In this document: positions 8,735 through 16,608 of the stretch, piece by piece
How the letters are laid out: every line of letters begins with the position of its first letter
How positions within the stretch are numbered: position 1 is the first letter of the stretch
Assembly (NCBI RefSeq): GCF_003602275.1
Contig: NZ_QZVT01000005.1
Span: 72,895 to 136,894, forward strand
Reading direction: 5' to 3'
Source: Arthrobacter cheniae
GTDB lineage: Bacteria; Actinomycetota; Actinomycetes; Actinomycetales; Micrococcaceae
DNA length: 64,000 nucleotides
Position numbers and translations under genes: made by a program
The notes under the pieces: generated by a model
The model's database searches: none
What the model was told of the DNA's origin: nothing
The model's input: only the letters and a program-made list of their open reading frames with translations

Positions 8735-9164
8735 AAGCCATGACGTTCCGTCACCTCAAGGGTAAGGATGCATAAGGCGTTTTAACGCACTCATGCGGCT
8801 GAGATGCAGCAACTGCTGGGTCGGCCCGCCACACTCGATCGTGTGGCGGGCCGACCTTGGACGTCATCACCTATGTCGACGTGCTCATTGATGGGCACGC
8901 GTCGAGGGACCGAGAGGTTTTCCAGCTCAGAGTCACCGGCCTGTGGCCACCCAAACCTGTCACAGTCGGCTCGCTCCCCCACGTTCGCGCCGACAGGTGG
9001 TCAACCGCAGGGCCCGGGAGCAGTGTCGCGACAGCCAGTGGCAGCAATTCGACGATGAAAGCATGTTCCCAGGTGCTGTATCGCTCTATCCATCCGCTCC
9101 GGCAGCCTGCCAAAGCGGGAAGCCTGCCCCTCCGGATCCTGGCGCTCAGCACGCCCAACGGGTA
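8735..9164. other. intergenic, hairpin only
   Basis: 430 bases between convergent genes. Apart from the strong hairpin at 8819-8856 I see no supported gene; the short frames here lack coding bias. Confidence 0.5.
8819..8856 (+). terminator. strong bidirectional hairpin
   Basis: A perfect 16-base stem (GGTCGGCCCGCCACAC at 8819-8834 with its complement at 8841-8856) closes a 6-base loop. It lies about 85 bases after the hydrolase stop and between convergent genes. No poly-T tail follows, as is common for actinobacterial terminators. Confidence 0.65.
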
Positions 9165-9572
9165 CTACGACGGCGGAGCAAAGAACTCGAGGGCGTTCCC
9201 GTCGGGGTCCTTGAAAGACAGCCCGGACCCATACCCCGCGTCGACGATGCCGCCGTGAGCAATGCCCAGTTCGTCGAGTCGGGACTGCCAGGCCTGCAGT
9301 TCTTCACGGTTGGCACACCCGAAACCGACGTGGTCCAACCCCACTCGCCTCGCGTCGAAACGGTCATCGGAGTCAGTCTGCGGATGCGCGTGCAGACCGA
9401 GGAGCGCCCCTCCGGCCAAAGGATAAACCGTATGCCAGAAGCCTCCCGCATCTTCGTCGAGCACCGGGGAGACACCGAGCAGGAGCTCGTACCACGCCGC
9501 ACTGGAAGCAAGATCACTCACCGTCAGAGCAACGTGCGCAATTGAAGGAAAAGCCACAGTAATAGTCCTCAA
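9165..9572 (-). CDS. VOC-superfamily (glyoxalase/bleomycin-resistance-like) protein
   Basis: 135 residues with the paired beta-alpha-beta-beta-beta modules of the vicinal oxygen chelate fold: IAHVALTVSDLASSAAWYE, GLDHVGFGCANREELQAW and the closing FKDPDGNALEFFAP. Likely metal ligands are His in HVALTV, His in LDHVGF and Glu in ALEFF. Members act as dioxygenases, glyoxalases or drug-binding proteins; the substrate is unknown. It is transcribed alone. Confidence 0.85.
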   Translation of the reverse strand: MRTITVAFPSIAHVALTVSDLASSAAWYELLLGVSPVLDEDAGGFWHTVYPLAGGALLGLHAHPQTDSDDRFDARRVGLDHVGFGCANREELQAWQSRLDELGIAHGGIVDAGYGSGLSFKDPDGNALEFFAPPS

Positions 9573-9723
9573 GATAGACGCGGGACCCTCGTCGGCCCCT
9601 CAACGCATCTGAGCCTGCCCCCACAAGTCAGCTCTGTCAACAACGACGGGCTGCGGAATCTGGCAGGCTGACAGCTACCACCTACATCGCATGTGATGCA
9701 GGTATGGGTACGGTCTTTCGGTG

Positions 9724-10413
9724 CTACCGGACAACCGGCAGGAGAAGGTCATCGAAGAGCTCCTCGAACTGCAGATGGATGAACGCGGTCGTGTCACCGC
9801 CGAACGCCCAGTGGAGATGGCCCGTCACCTCGACGGAAACGATGCCGAGCATGCGGTGCCACCCGACGACGAACGGGTAGACCTCACCCGGACGCATCGG
9901 CAGGCCGAGGCGTGCCGCGGTGTCCACGAGAGCCTGACGTACGGCAGGCGGCAGAAGGGCATCGTCGATTGCGCGGAGTCGCCGCGTCTCGAGCAGATCG
10001 ACGAACAGCGAACCGAACAACCGCCCGAACCGCCGGCCAGCCTCGACCGTTGGACCTTCCTCGGGCGCTGCGTAATGCAGGATCGGCGTGCCGTACACGA
10101 GACCGAACTCCGATGGATGCGCCAGGGCCCACGCGCGGAAGGCCAGCGTAGCGGCCCGCAGTCGAGCCTCGACGTCGTCGATCCCGCAGCCCTCCAGCGC
10201 CTCCATGCAGACCGACGTCGCCTCCTCCGTGCAGGCCGCGATGAGCAGGGTCAGCAGGTCGTCCCGACCGCTCACGTAACGGTATAGGGCGGGGGCCGTA
10301 ACACCGAGGCGCCTCGCGACCTCACGGACGACCACCGCGTCGGCGCCGCCTTCGACAAGCAGTGCGCGGCTCGTTGCGACCAGAACTTCGGTTGTCAGAG
10401 GTGCAGACGCCAC
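9724..10413 (-). CDS. TetR/AcrR-family transcriptional regulator (WHG-type C-terminal domain)
   Basis: 229 residues. The N-terminal helix-turn-helix is ARRLGVTAPALYRYVSGRDD. The C-terminal ligand domain resembles the WHG type (FRAWALAHPSEFGLVYGTP). GTG 10413 is chosen because a GAAAGG ribosome site lies upstream and TetR proteins begin shortly before the first helix; the frame is open further back to 10503. It diverges from the DUF2834 gene, and the space between holds operator-like palindromes, so it probably represses itself and the two membrane genes opposite. Confidence 0.87.
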   Translation of the reverse strand: MASAPLTTEVLVATSRALLVEGGADAVVVREVARRLGVTAPALYRYVSGRDDLLTLLIAACTEEATSVCMEALEGCGIDDVEARLRAATLAFRAWALAHPSEFGLVYGTPILHYAAPEEGPTVEAGRRFGRLFGSLFVDLLETRRLRAIDDALLPPAVRQALVDTAARLGLPMRPGEVYPFVVGWHRMLGIVSVEVTGHLHWAFGGDTTAFIHLQFEELFDDLLLPVVR

Positions 10414-10470
10414 GGAAAAGGGCCTTTCGGGAGAATCGGCCGGCAAGATCCCGCCGCCAAGTCTTGCAGA

Positions 10471-10510
10471 GTGAACAGTGTTAAGCCTACGGTCAGTGAA
10501 CACCGTTCAC
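10471..10510. promoter_or_regulatory. putative TetR operator pair
   Basis: A perfect 6-3-6 palindrome GTGAACACCGTTCAC spans 10496-10510. A related half-degenerate copy GTGAACAGTGTTAAG lies at 10471-10485, 25 bases away centre to centre. Both sit between the divergent TetR gene and the DUF2834 gene, the usual place for a TetR-family operator. Confidence 0.6.
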
Positions 10511-10530
10511 CTGCGCTGGAAGGACGTCCC

Positions 10531-10878
10531 GTGCGACTTGTGTACCTGATCCTCGGGCTGATCGGACTTGTCGGGACGTGGTTCTTCAATCTGCGGTCCA
10601 TGGCAGCCGGCGAGAACTACCTCGCGGGATGGTTCGCCAACGCCGCCGCCTCATCGGCCGCCGTCGACGTCATCGTCGTCGCCGTGGTGGCGTGCGTGTT
10701 CATGGTGGTCGAGGGCCACCGGCGCGGGATGTCAAGGGCGGTGTGGCTGCTCGTCCCCCTCAGTTTCGCCGTCGCGATCGCCTTCACCTTCCCGCTCTTC
10801 CTGGCATGGCGCGAGCACCACCTTCTGAAGATTGCAACGGACACGGCCGCGACCGGACGTCAGCCGGTGGCGCCGTGA
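10531..10878 (+). CDS. DUF2834-type small membrane protein
   Basis: 115 residues with three predicted membrane spans: [18 protein letters not shown] at the start, [18 protein letters not shown] in the middle and [20 protein letters not shown] at the end. The first span with its W-F/Y-FN ending is typical of DUF2834 proteins, whose role is not established. GTG 10531 is chosen for the GGAAGGA site six bases upstream; the longer frame would run through the operator. It overlaps the next gene by four bases (GTGA). Confidence 0.75.
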   Translation: MRLVYLILGLIGLVGTWFFNLRSMAAGENYLAGWFANAAASSAAVDVIVVAVVACVFMVVEGHRRGMSRAVWLLVPLSFAVAIAFTFPLFLAWREHHLLKIATDTAATGRQPVAP

Positions 10879-10910
10879 GTCCGGTCAATTCGGTCAGTCC
10901 GGTGAGTCCT
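10875..10910 (+). repeat. 9-bp tandem repeat at gene start
   Basis: Four consecutive units of GTSARTYCG (GTGAGTCCG, GTCAATTCG, GTCAGTCCG, GTGAGTCCT). They make up the first 12 codons of the membrane-protein gene. A closely similar 9-mer recurs at 38840-38866. Confidence 0.7.
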
Positions 10911-11864
10911 TCGACGCTGCTTCGCTCGTCATGGCGGGTCAGCCCGGCCCTGGTGGTGCTCCTGCTGGCCGCGTCCGCCGTGCTGCCGGTCTCGATCATC
11001 ATGAGCCTCTTCGAACCCGCTCAGGTTCTCGGCGTGCCCGCCTGGAACAAGCCGCTCAAGTTCGCGCTGTCCTTCGTCGCATTCGCCCCCGTGATGCTCT
11101 GGATCTACGCGCAAGTCGACCGTGGGCAGTTCACACGCGTGGCGCTGGAGGCGGTCGGATGGTCGCTTCTCGTCGAACTCGTCCTGATCGTCCTGCAGGC
11201 GGCACGCAGCCAGCCCTCGCACTTCAACACCTCGACTCCCTTCGACTCGGGTATCTGGACCATCATGGGCGCCGGCATCGGCGTCTTCTCGACCGGCATC
11301 GTCGTGGCCGGCGTGGTCCTGGCCAGGCGACGCATGAAGGGCGGCCTCGGACTGGCCGTTCAACTCGCTGTCGTGATGATGGCCATCGGCGCGTTCAGCG
11401 CGTATGTCATGCCGCCTCCTCGCCCCGGGCAAGTGGAGGGAGGTGCGGCAGTAGGTGGTCATACCGTCGGCGGAGACGACGGAGGTCCCGGGCTCGCGCT
11501 TCTGGGCTGGTCGACCGAATTCGGCGATGACCGGGTCACTCACTTCGTCGGTCTCCACGCCCTCCAGGTACTACCGCTTCTTGCCCTCGTGCTCTCCTGG
11601 CTCGTGGGGCGAGGCCTACTGGAGCTGACCGAGCGCGGCCAGCGCCAGGTCGTCGCCCTGATGGCCGTCTCGTACCTCGGGCTCATGATCACCCTGTTCG
11701 TGCAAGCACAGCGGGGACAGTCCGTCATCGATCCAGACGGACCGACCGCACTCCTGGCTGTACTGCTGGTCCTCGTCCCTGCAGCCGTGGCGATCGTACT
11801 TGCCCTGAGGGGTGGCGGGAACACAGCCCCCCGAGTGCCGAGCGCCGTCGGGCACCGCGGCTGA
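10875..11864 (+). CDS. multi-span membrane protein of unknown function
   Basis: 329 residues, GTG start overlapping the DUF2834 stop, so co-translated. About eight hydrophobic spans are visible, for example [50 protein letters not shown] and [16 protein letters not shown]. The segment [14 protein letters not shown], with two His, recurs in related hypothetical proteins of actinobacteria. The first codons consist of four 9-base repeats encoding Ser-Pro-Val-like units. Probably under the TetR regulator at 9724-10413. Function unknown. Confidence 0.7.
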   Translation: MSPVNSVSPVSPSTLLRSSWRVSPALVVLLLAASAVLPVSIIMSLFEPAQVLGVPAWNKPLKFALSFVAFAPVMLWIYAQVDRGQFTRVALEAVGWSLLVELVLIVLQAARSQPSHFNTSTPFDSGIWTIMGAGIGVFSTGIVVAGVVLARRRMKGGLGLAVQLAVVMMAIGAFSAYVMPPPRPGQVEGGAAVGGHTVGGDDGGPGLALLGWSTEFGDDRVTHFVGLHALQVLPLLALVLSWLVGRGLLELTERGQRQVVALMAVSYLGLMITLFVQAQRGQSVIDPDGPTALLAVLLVLVPAAVAIVLALRGGGNTAPRVPSAVGHRG

Positions 11865-11962
11865 CCGCTGGAAATAACAGGCCCGCACGTTCCGCTGTGA
11901 CTCCCCTGCACCTGACTGACGCCGGGCGGAGGGCACGATACTGGGCTTCTGCTGTGATTGCG

Positions 11963-12170
11963 CACCGCACAGCCCACGTGATCAGTGTCCGCGAGGCAGC
12001 TGCCTGGTCCGCCGTGTGGGTCATCTCCGAAGTCGCATTCGGGGCACTTGCCTGGCGTCTGGGGGTCCGAGTTCGGACAGCAGTACTTTGCCCGTTACCT
12101 CATCGAGAAGTCCCTCGCCGTGGACAACGTCTTCGTCTGGCGATCATCTTCGGCGCTCAAAGGGCTCTCG
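11963..12170 (+). pseudogene. terC-like gene remnant (TerC/Alx family), frameshifted and truncated
   Basis: Three frames carry pieces that join into the N-terminal part of a TerC-family membrane protein: HVISVREAAAWSAVW...AFGALAWRLG, then in a second frame SEFGQQYFARYLIEKSLAVD followed by NVFVW, then in a third frame IIFGA. The first break is near 12060; the second, near 12138, fits loss of one G. Nothing of the remaining ~200 residues is seen. TerC proteins are linked to tellurium resistance and to metal homeostasis; this copy cannot be functional. Confidence 0.72.
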
Positions 12171-12302
12171 GCGATGACTTCTGCAGCGGTCGCACGAGCG
12201 GTACCGAACGCATCGACACTCACCTGATCACACGACACGTTGCCACGGTGGAGTCAGAGCCGTCGGTGCGAGAGCCGACGCGTGCGGCTTCCGACTCAAA
12301 GG

Positions 12303-12329
12303 CCCGTTACGCCCTCATGGGCGTTAGGG
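12303..12329 (-). terminator. possible terminator of the GNAT-like gene
   Basis: A near-perfect stem (ACGCCC/GGGCGT with flanking partial pairing) about 55 bases beyond the stop of the minus-strand gene at 12383. On the minus strand it is followed by CCTTTG only, so the call is weak. Confidence 0.3.
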
Positions 12330-12382
12330 CTGAGAGCAAGCGTTCGAGCTTGAGCCGCCGATTCAGTTTTCTTTCGGCGGCG

Positions 12383-13030
12383 CTATTGCCGTGGCTGAGC
12401 GATGAGAGTCCGATATTCGGGATTGTCGGCGAGGAACGAGAAGGCCATCGGGCACTGCGGGACCAGGTTCAGGCGCCGCTTGTGGATGTTGAGCACCGCG
12501 TGGCGCATGAGGATTGCGTCGACGCCCTGGTCCCGGAATCCTGGTTGCTCCGCACCGTCGAGGAGGACGACCTGACCGCCTTCTATCGTGTACTTCAGAA
12601 ACGCGGCGAGGCTGCCGTCGATGAATAATTCGAACCGGCAGTACAGGGCGTTGTTGCGGAACGCCTCCCGGGTCCGGTTTCGGGTTTGCGTCGCTGTGCC
12701 GCGTTCGGTGGCCTGGTGCGCCCGGTGCTCGAGTTCTTCTACGAGCATCTCGTAGCGGTCCGCGGCACCGTAGGGCGGGTAATTGGTATCCATGAGCCTG
12801 TAAGCCTGGTTCGCCATGATCCGCAACTGCCTGGTCGACAGTGCTTCGAGGTCATCGGCGGAGAGTGCCTCATCGAGCACCGCGCTGTCCGGCTCCCGCG
12901 CTGGGGCTGCGTTGCCAGCAGCCAGGGAGAGAGCGTCCTGGGGCAGGGCGTCCTGGGGCAGGGCGTCAGAAACGTCGGGCACCAAAGCGGGAAGTGGGGC
13001 AGTCTGGGTTGGGTGCAAGAGGTTCATCAT
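12383..13030 (-). CDS. GNAT-like (PF14542-type) acetyltransferase-domain protein with repeat-containing N-terminus
   Basis: 215 residues. The C-terminal ~75 residues match the small GCN5-related domain: FELFIDGSLAAFLKYTIEGG, EQPGFRDQGVDAILMRHAV and the end VPQCPMAFSFLADNPEY (usual form: V-x-P-x-C-P-F-...-HPEY). The first 70 residues are low complexity and include a repeated DALPQ unit. The middle (residues ~70-135) is helical, with AYRLMDTNYPPYGAADRYE, and is unassigned. ATG 13030 is chosen for the AGGAG site five bases upstream; earlier codons in the open frame have no such site. Confidence 0.65.
   Translation of the reverse strand: MMNLLHPTQTAPLPALVPDVSDALPQDALPQDALSLAAGNAAPAREPDSAVLDEALSADDLEALSTRQLRIMANQAYRLMDTNYPPYGAADRYEMLVEELEHRAHQATERGTATQTRNRTREAFRNNALYCRFELFIDGSLAAFLKYTIEGGQVVLLDGAEQPGFRDQGVDAILMRHAVLNIHKRRLNLVPQCPMAFSFLADNPEYRTLIAQPRQ
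12933..12968. repeat. 15-bp tandem repeat inside the GNAT-like gene
   Basis: Two perfect 15-base units (GCGTCCTGGGGCAGG) plus six bases of a third. In the minus-strand gene they encode repeated Pro-Gln-Asp-Ala-Leu. Length variation between strains would be in frame. Confidence 0.85.
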
Positions 13031-13133
13031 TATCACTCCTGTGCTTGTCCGAACCATGGCCTTTGGCTGGACCCCGGTGTCTGCTGAATAGTACCGAGGG
13101 AGCGTTGGAATACAAACTCAGCGTGCTTACGGT

Positions 13134-14015
13134 TCAGACCCAGATCTCCATCTGTACCTGCGCGGCGAGCCGCCGGAGGATCTGCACGTCGTCTTCGGTG
13201 AAGGCGCGGGGCTGGTCGTCCATGAGGCAGATCGTACCGATACGCCACCCGCCGGCCGTGCACACAGGATGCCCGGCATAGAAGCGGACCTGAGGGCCTC
13301 CGGTGACGAGCGGGTGGTGACGCCATGCCGGATGCGTGCTGGCGTCATTGATGACGAGGGTGCGGTCGAACTCGATCGTGACCGCGCAGAGGGAAAGATC
13401 CCGGGGCATGTCCTCGCCCAGGGGTCCGGTGACGGACTTGATGACCTGGGCGTCATCGGTGATCAGGGCGATGGAGGACGAGCTGACCCCGAAGTGGTCC
13501 CGCGCAAGCCGGGTGAGCCTGTCGAAGCGCTCCTCAGCCCCGGTGTCGAGCAACCCCGACTCGTGCAACGCCTGAAGGCGTCGGAACTCGGCCTCGTCCA
13601 GATCAGGAATTTCGGCTACTGCAGCAGCTTCGAGCAAGGCAGGGGCACCAGTGCCGACTGAGGCGGTGGCGGTGTCGTCACCGACGGACGGGGCCGTGAA
13701 ATCGAATTCGTCGGGAGAAATAACCAGGGTGCGCAGATAGTCGCCATACCCGGAGGAGGATGTCGCGTCGCGGTCGCTGTAGTGAGCCCCATCAACCATC
13801 GAACCGGTGCTGTCCAGCAATTCGTTGATGGCATGCGCGAGCAGGTCGCGGTCCGGCACGGAAAGCATCACGACACCAGCGAGGTATCCCTTGACCTCGA
13901 GCTCGTCGGCGTCGCCTCCCAGTGCGAAGTACGACTGGAGGACGTCGTCAGGCCGCAGGTCCGCTGCCCGCACGGTCTGGATCGCGCTCCATTGCTGCAC
14001 ATACTCGCTCAGCAC
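13134..14015 (-). CDS. GAF-domain sensor protein with N-terminal module shared with the 84-aa protein at 6524
   Basis: 293 residues. Residues ~10-66 form a module homologous to the small protein encoded at 6524-6778 (RAADL...YFALGG...DRDLLAHAINELLD). After a ~75-residue linker comes a GAF domain from about residue 140 (EAEFRRLQALHESGLLDT, FDRLTRLARDHFGVSSSSIA, then FYAGHPVCTAGGWRIGTICL), the form common in two-component and ANTAR proteins. No kinase, GGDEF or ANTAR output follows, so it is a sensor without visible effector. GTG 14015 is chosen for the GGAGG seven bases upstream. Confidence 0.8.
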   Translation of the reverse strand: MLSEYVQQWSAIQTVRAADLRPDDVLQSYFALGGDADELEVKGYLAGVVMLSVPDRDLLAHAINELLDSTGSMVDGAHYSDRDATSSSGYGDYLRTLVISPDEFDFTAPSVGDDTATASVGTGAPALLEAAAVAEIPDLDEAEFRRLQALHESGLLDTGAEERFDRLTRLARDHFGVSSSSIALITDDAQVIKSVTGPLGEDMPRDLSLCAVTIEFDRTLVINDASTHPAWRHHPLVTGGPQVRFYAGHPVCTAGGWRIGTICLMDDQPRAFTEDDVQILRRLAAQVQMEIWV

Positions 14016-14745
14016 ACCTGTACCTCCGAAGATTCTTCCGCACACTTCGCTCACGACCGCGCCACAGGCCATCGTTCTCGTACCATATTCAGTTTCCAGA
14101 CCCTCTGCGTCGTCCGCGATAATGCGTGAGCATGGGCTGGACACCCGGCCTCAAATGGCTGTACTGCTCGTCGCCGGCAGACTCCTTGACTCGTTGGAGG
14201 GCATAGCAGGAGAACCAACCAGCAGTACGCGAAGTCGTCAGGATCAGTGAGACCATGGCGGTCGCGGCGTCCGTGACGCTGGTTCGGGTCTTCTCGATGC
14301 AGGCCAGGCTCTCCCCTCGCTCGAAGAAGGCCAGGACGAGATCTCGCGCTGGGTCCCTCCAAATCGGTCTCAACTGACTGGTGGCACCTGATCAGGCACG
14401 CGACCGAGCTGGCGCAGGTTGATCCGACCATGGCCAGAGCCATCCGCCCCAACGGGTTCGACAGTATCCAGTGCCCACCAACAACGCGGACCTGGTTCAT
14501 TCCGTGCCAATCTGTCTAGCCGGGCCTGGTGATCCCAGGGACTCAGCGCGTAGTACTGACGATGAAGAGAATAAGCAGTGCGGTCATGCCGAGGGTGACC
14601 CCGGAGCTGCGGCGGGCACCACGCTCCAATCCGGGAGCGGTGGGCACCATCCGGTTGCGCTGGGTCTAGTCACGTAGTCCCGGACGCAATTAGTATGTGT
14701 GTCCTCCGGCCGCCCGAACCGGATGAGGGACGAGGAGGTGGAGTC
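14016..14745. other. long intergenic region, mostly without gene
   Basis: 730 bases. Several minus-strand frames of 90-150 codons exist but lack recognisable motifs and normal coding bias. The only candidates I would keep are the tiny membrane ORF at 14543-14650 and the rsgA leader ORF that follows. Confidence 0.5.
14543..14650 (-). CDS. possible 35-aa single-span membrane peptide
   Basis: ATG 14650 to TGA 14543. The first 17 residues are basic and hydrophilic (LERGARRSS); the rest form a hydrophobic segment, GMTALLILFIVST, as in small inner-membrane proteins. No good ribosome binding site is seen. Support is only the compact charged-then-hydrophobic layout. Confidence 0.3.
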   Translation of the reverse strand: MVPTAPGLERGARRSSGVTLGMTALLILFIVSTTR

Positions 14746-14817
14746 ATGAAGGTCAGTGTCGTTGCGCTGTGCGCTGCCACCCCCATGAACCCCGCCTCCC
14801 CTTCTTCCGCACCGTAG
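14746..14817 (+). CDS. 23-aa leader ORF upstream of rsgA
   Basis: ATG 14746 is preceded by a strong AGGAGG seven bases upstream, better than the site of most genes here. The peptide begins MKVSVVALCAATP and ends at TAG 14817. The next gene, rsgA, starts 35 bases later at a TTG. A GC-rich palindrome lies between. The arrangement looks like a translated leader that could couple to or modulate rsgA translation. Function inferred only from layout. Confidence 0.5.
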   Translation: MKVSVVALCAATPMNPASPSSAP

Positions 14818-14824
14818 CGCGCCG

Positions 14825-14840
14825 GGGGGAGGCCTCCCCC
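14825..14840 (+). promoter_or_regulatory. palindrome abutting the rsgA ribosome binding site
   Basis: Perfect 16-base palindrome GGGGGAGGCCTCCCCC directly before the GGAGG (14841-14845) of rsgA and eight bases after the leader ORF stop. It could form a hairpin or pair with the ribosome site; translation of the leader would disturb it. Confidence 0.4.
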
Positions 14841-14852
14841 GGAGGAACCACG

Positions 14853-15902
14853 TTGAACACTCTTGACCAGTACGGTTTTACCGACCGCATCGGCGGTCTT
14901 TTCTCCTTCCACTTCCCTGCCCCGACCGTCGCGGAACCAGCCCGAATCGTCCGCGCGGACCGAGGCCGCGTACTCGCCGCGTCCCGGCGGGGCATCGTCC
15001 ACATCGACGGCGGTACCTCTCTCGTCACCGGTGACTGGGTTGCGATCAAGCCCGCCGGCTCGGTGCTCGGATGCCTGCCCCGATCGTCCCTGCTCCAGCG
15101 CAAGCGGGCGTACGACCCGCTGTCCGAGGCACAGGTCCTCGGTGCCAACATCGACCTGCTGGGCGTCGTCGTCCCCCTCGACCGGCCGCTGTCGGCCAAC
15201 CGGCTCGAACGGACCCTCGTCGCGGCATGGGACTCGGGAGCCGTTCCACTCGTCATCCTGACGAAGGCCGATCTCAGTACCCGGTTCGACGACGTGGTCG
15301 CCGAGACCGTGCAGCGTGCCCGTGGCGTCGAGGTGTACACGACGTCGGCCGAGGACCTCGATGGCCTCGAGAACCTGCGCGGGAGGATCGGCGCCGCGCA
15401 GACCCTGGCCCTGCTCGGCCCCTCCGGTGCCGGCAAGTCGAGCCTCATCAACGCCCTCGTGGGCGATCGCCGACAGCACACCGGCACGGTCCGGGCCGGG
15501 GACGGAAAGGGGAAACATACGACGACGGCCCGCGAGCTAGTGCCGCTCGGCGACGGTTCCGTGGTGATGGATACCCCGGGGCTGCGCGGCTTCGCCCTCT
15601 GGGACGCCGAGACCGGCCTGTCCGAGGTCTTCGGAGACATCGAGGACCTGTTCGACGAGTGCCGCTTCCGCGACTGCGCGCATGACCCTGAGCCGGGGTG
15701 CGCGGTACAGGCCGCTGTCGAGTTAGGCAGATTGGAGGAGCGGCGCTGGTTGAGCTACCGGAAGATGGAGCGGGAGCTTGCGAGCCTGCACCGGCGGCAG
15801 GAGGTTGCCGAACAACGGCACCACACGCGATCGTTCCAGCGGGTGGCTCGGGATGCGGTCCTGGCGAAGGACCACAGGAACCGCTTGGGAAAAGGACGTT
15901 GA
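14853..15902 (+). CDS. rsgA: ribosome small-subunit-dependent GTPase A
   Basis: 349 residues of the RsgA/YjeQ family, which assists late 30S maturation. After an OB-fold-like N-terminus come the circularly permuted GTPase motifs in family order: G4 LTKAD, G1 GPSGAGKSSLIN, G3 DTPG. The C-terminal zinc-binding region follows, with CRFRDCAHDPEPGCAV. TTG 14853 is used because GGAGG lies seven bases upstream and the OB fold begins soon after. It is a single gene, with nothing co-directional downstream. Confidence 0.9.
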   Translation: MNTLDQYGFTDRIGGLFSFHFPAPTVAEPARIVRADRGRVLAASRRGIVHIDGGTSLVTGDWVAIKPAGSVLGCLPRSSLLQRKRAYDPLSEAQVLGANIDLLGVVVPLDRPLSANRLERTLVAAWDSGAVPLVILTKADLSTRFDDVVAETVQRARGVEVYTTSAEDLDGLENLRGRIGAAQTLALLGPSGAGKSSLINALVGDRRQHTGTVRAGDGKGKHTTTARELVPLGDGSVVMDTPGLRGFALWDAETGLSEVFGDIEDLFDECRFRDCAHDPEPGCAVQAAVELGRLEERRWLSYRKMERELASLHRRQEVAEQRHHTRSFQRVARDAVLAKDHRNRLGKGR

Positions 15903-15939
15903 GGCCATCGGGCCCGCATGGAGCTACCGGCCTCTGGCA

Positions 15940-16140
15940 TCACGGCAGGATCGGATGCCGCGGCGACTTCAGGAGGCCGATCGTCCAACGGTGTCGTGCC
16001 AGGACGTCGCGCAGTAAAAGAGCCCGGTCCCGCATCACGGTGTTCCAGTTCACGCCCGCGAGGGGAAGGGTGATTTCGCTGAAGACGACGTCGATCGTCG
16101 CATCGATGCGTAGATACATACTCGGATCTACTGACAAACC
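15940..16140 (-). pseudogene. TetR-family regulator remnant (C-terminal domain piece)
   Basis: A minus-strand frame reads DATIDVVFSEITLPLAGVN, then RALLLRDVLARHRWTIGLL, which matches the start of the TetR C-terminal ligand domain common in actinobacteria (pattern ...MIDxVFGEIxLP...DWRxxxRxxAxxxRxxLxRHPWxxxLL). The DNA-binding part is missing upstream, and the frame ends after HPILP, far short of the full domain. A broken gene, not a working regulator. Confidence 0.55.
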
Positions 16141-16385
16141 ACTGGTAATCGTGAGGTCCATCGTCCTGAAACGTTGAAGTCCGTGTGTGCATACTTGAAG
16201 GACCCTAACGATGTCCCGGCTTCGTGTCGCGGACTCGGCCGGATACACCGACGAGCCTCGTGCACGGGAGTGGGAGTTTCTCCGGGAGTCAAGCAGCCGG
16301 CCACCGGAGAAAGACCACTCGCCACGTCAACCTGACTCAACTAGTGGGACTGTCTCCGTAACGGCGTGTATTTGATCCTGCGACG

Positions 16386-16571
16386 ACGGTACTGACCGAG
16401 GTCGGTCCGGTCGAGATCAAGGTTCCAAGAGACTGGATGGTTCCTTCGAGCCGGTGATCATTCCGAAGCGGATGTGGCGCCTGGACGGAATCGATCAGAT
16501 CGTGCTCCCGCTCTTTGCCCGCAATTGCCTACGGGGGACATCGCTACGCATTCCACCGAGGTGAGGTCCGG
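16386..16571 (+). mobile_element. IS256-family transposase remnant, multiply frameshifted
   Basis: The piece TVLTEVGPVEIKVPRDW, then in another frame GSFEPVIIPKRMWRLDGIDQ, then in a third TGDIATHSTEVRSG, joins into the conserved N-terminal region of mutator/IS256 transposases (VxxEVPRDRxGxFEPxxVxKRQRRLxGxDxxV...TxGEIxAHLxEVYG). At least two single-base shifts separate the parts and the DDE catalytic domain is absent. The GGGACTGTCTCC at about 16342 just upstream may be a leftover element end, which is inference. Confidence 0.68.
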
Positions 16572-16608
16572 GACGGGCACGTGCGGAACTCCCGCTACCA
16601 CTTGTTGG

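Noticed and set aside
14051-14500. Minus-strand frames upstream of rsgA as a possible gene
   Set aside because: Several overlapping frames, none with motif, ribosome site or coding bias; could be decayed sequence but not supportable as a gene.
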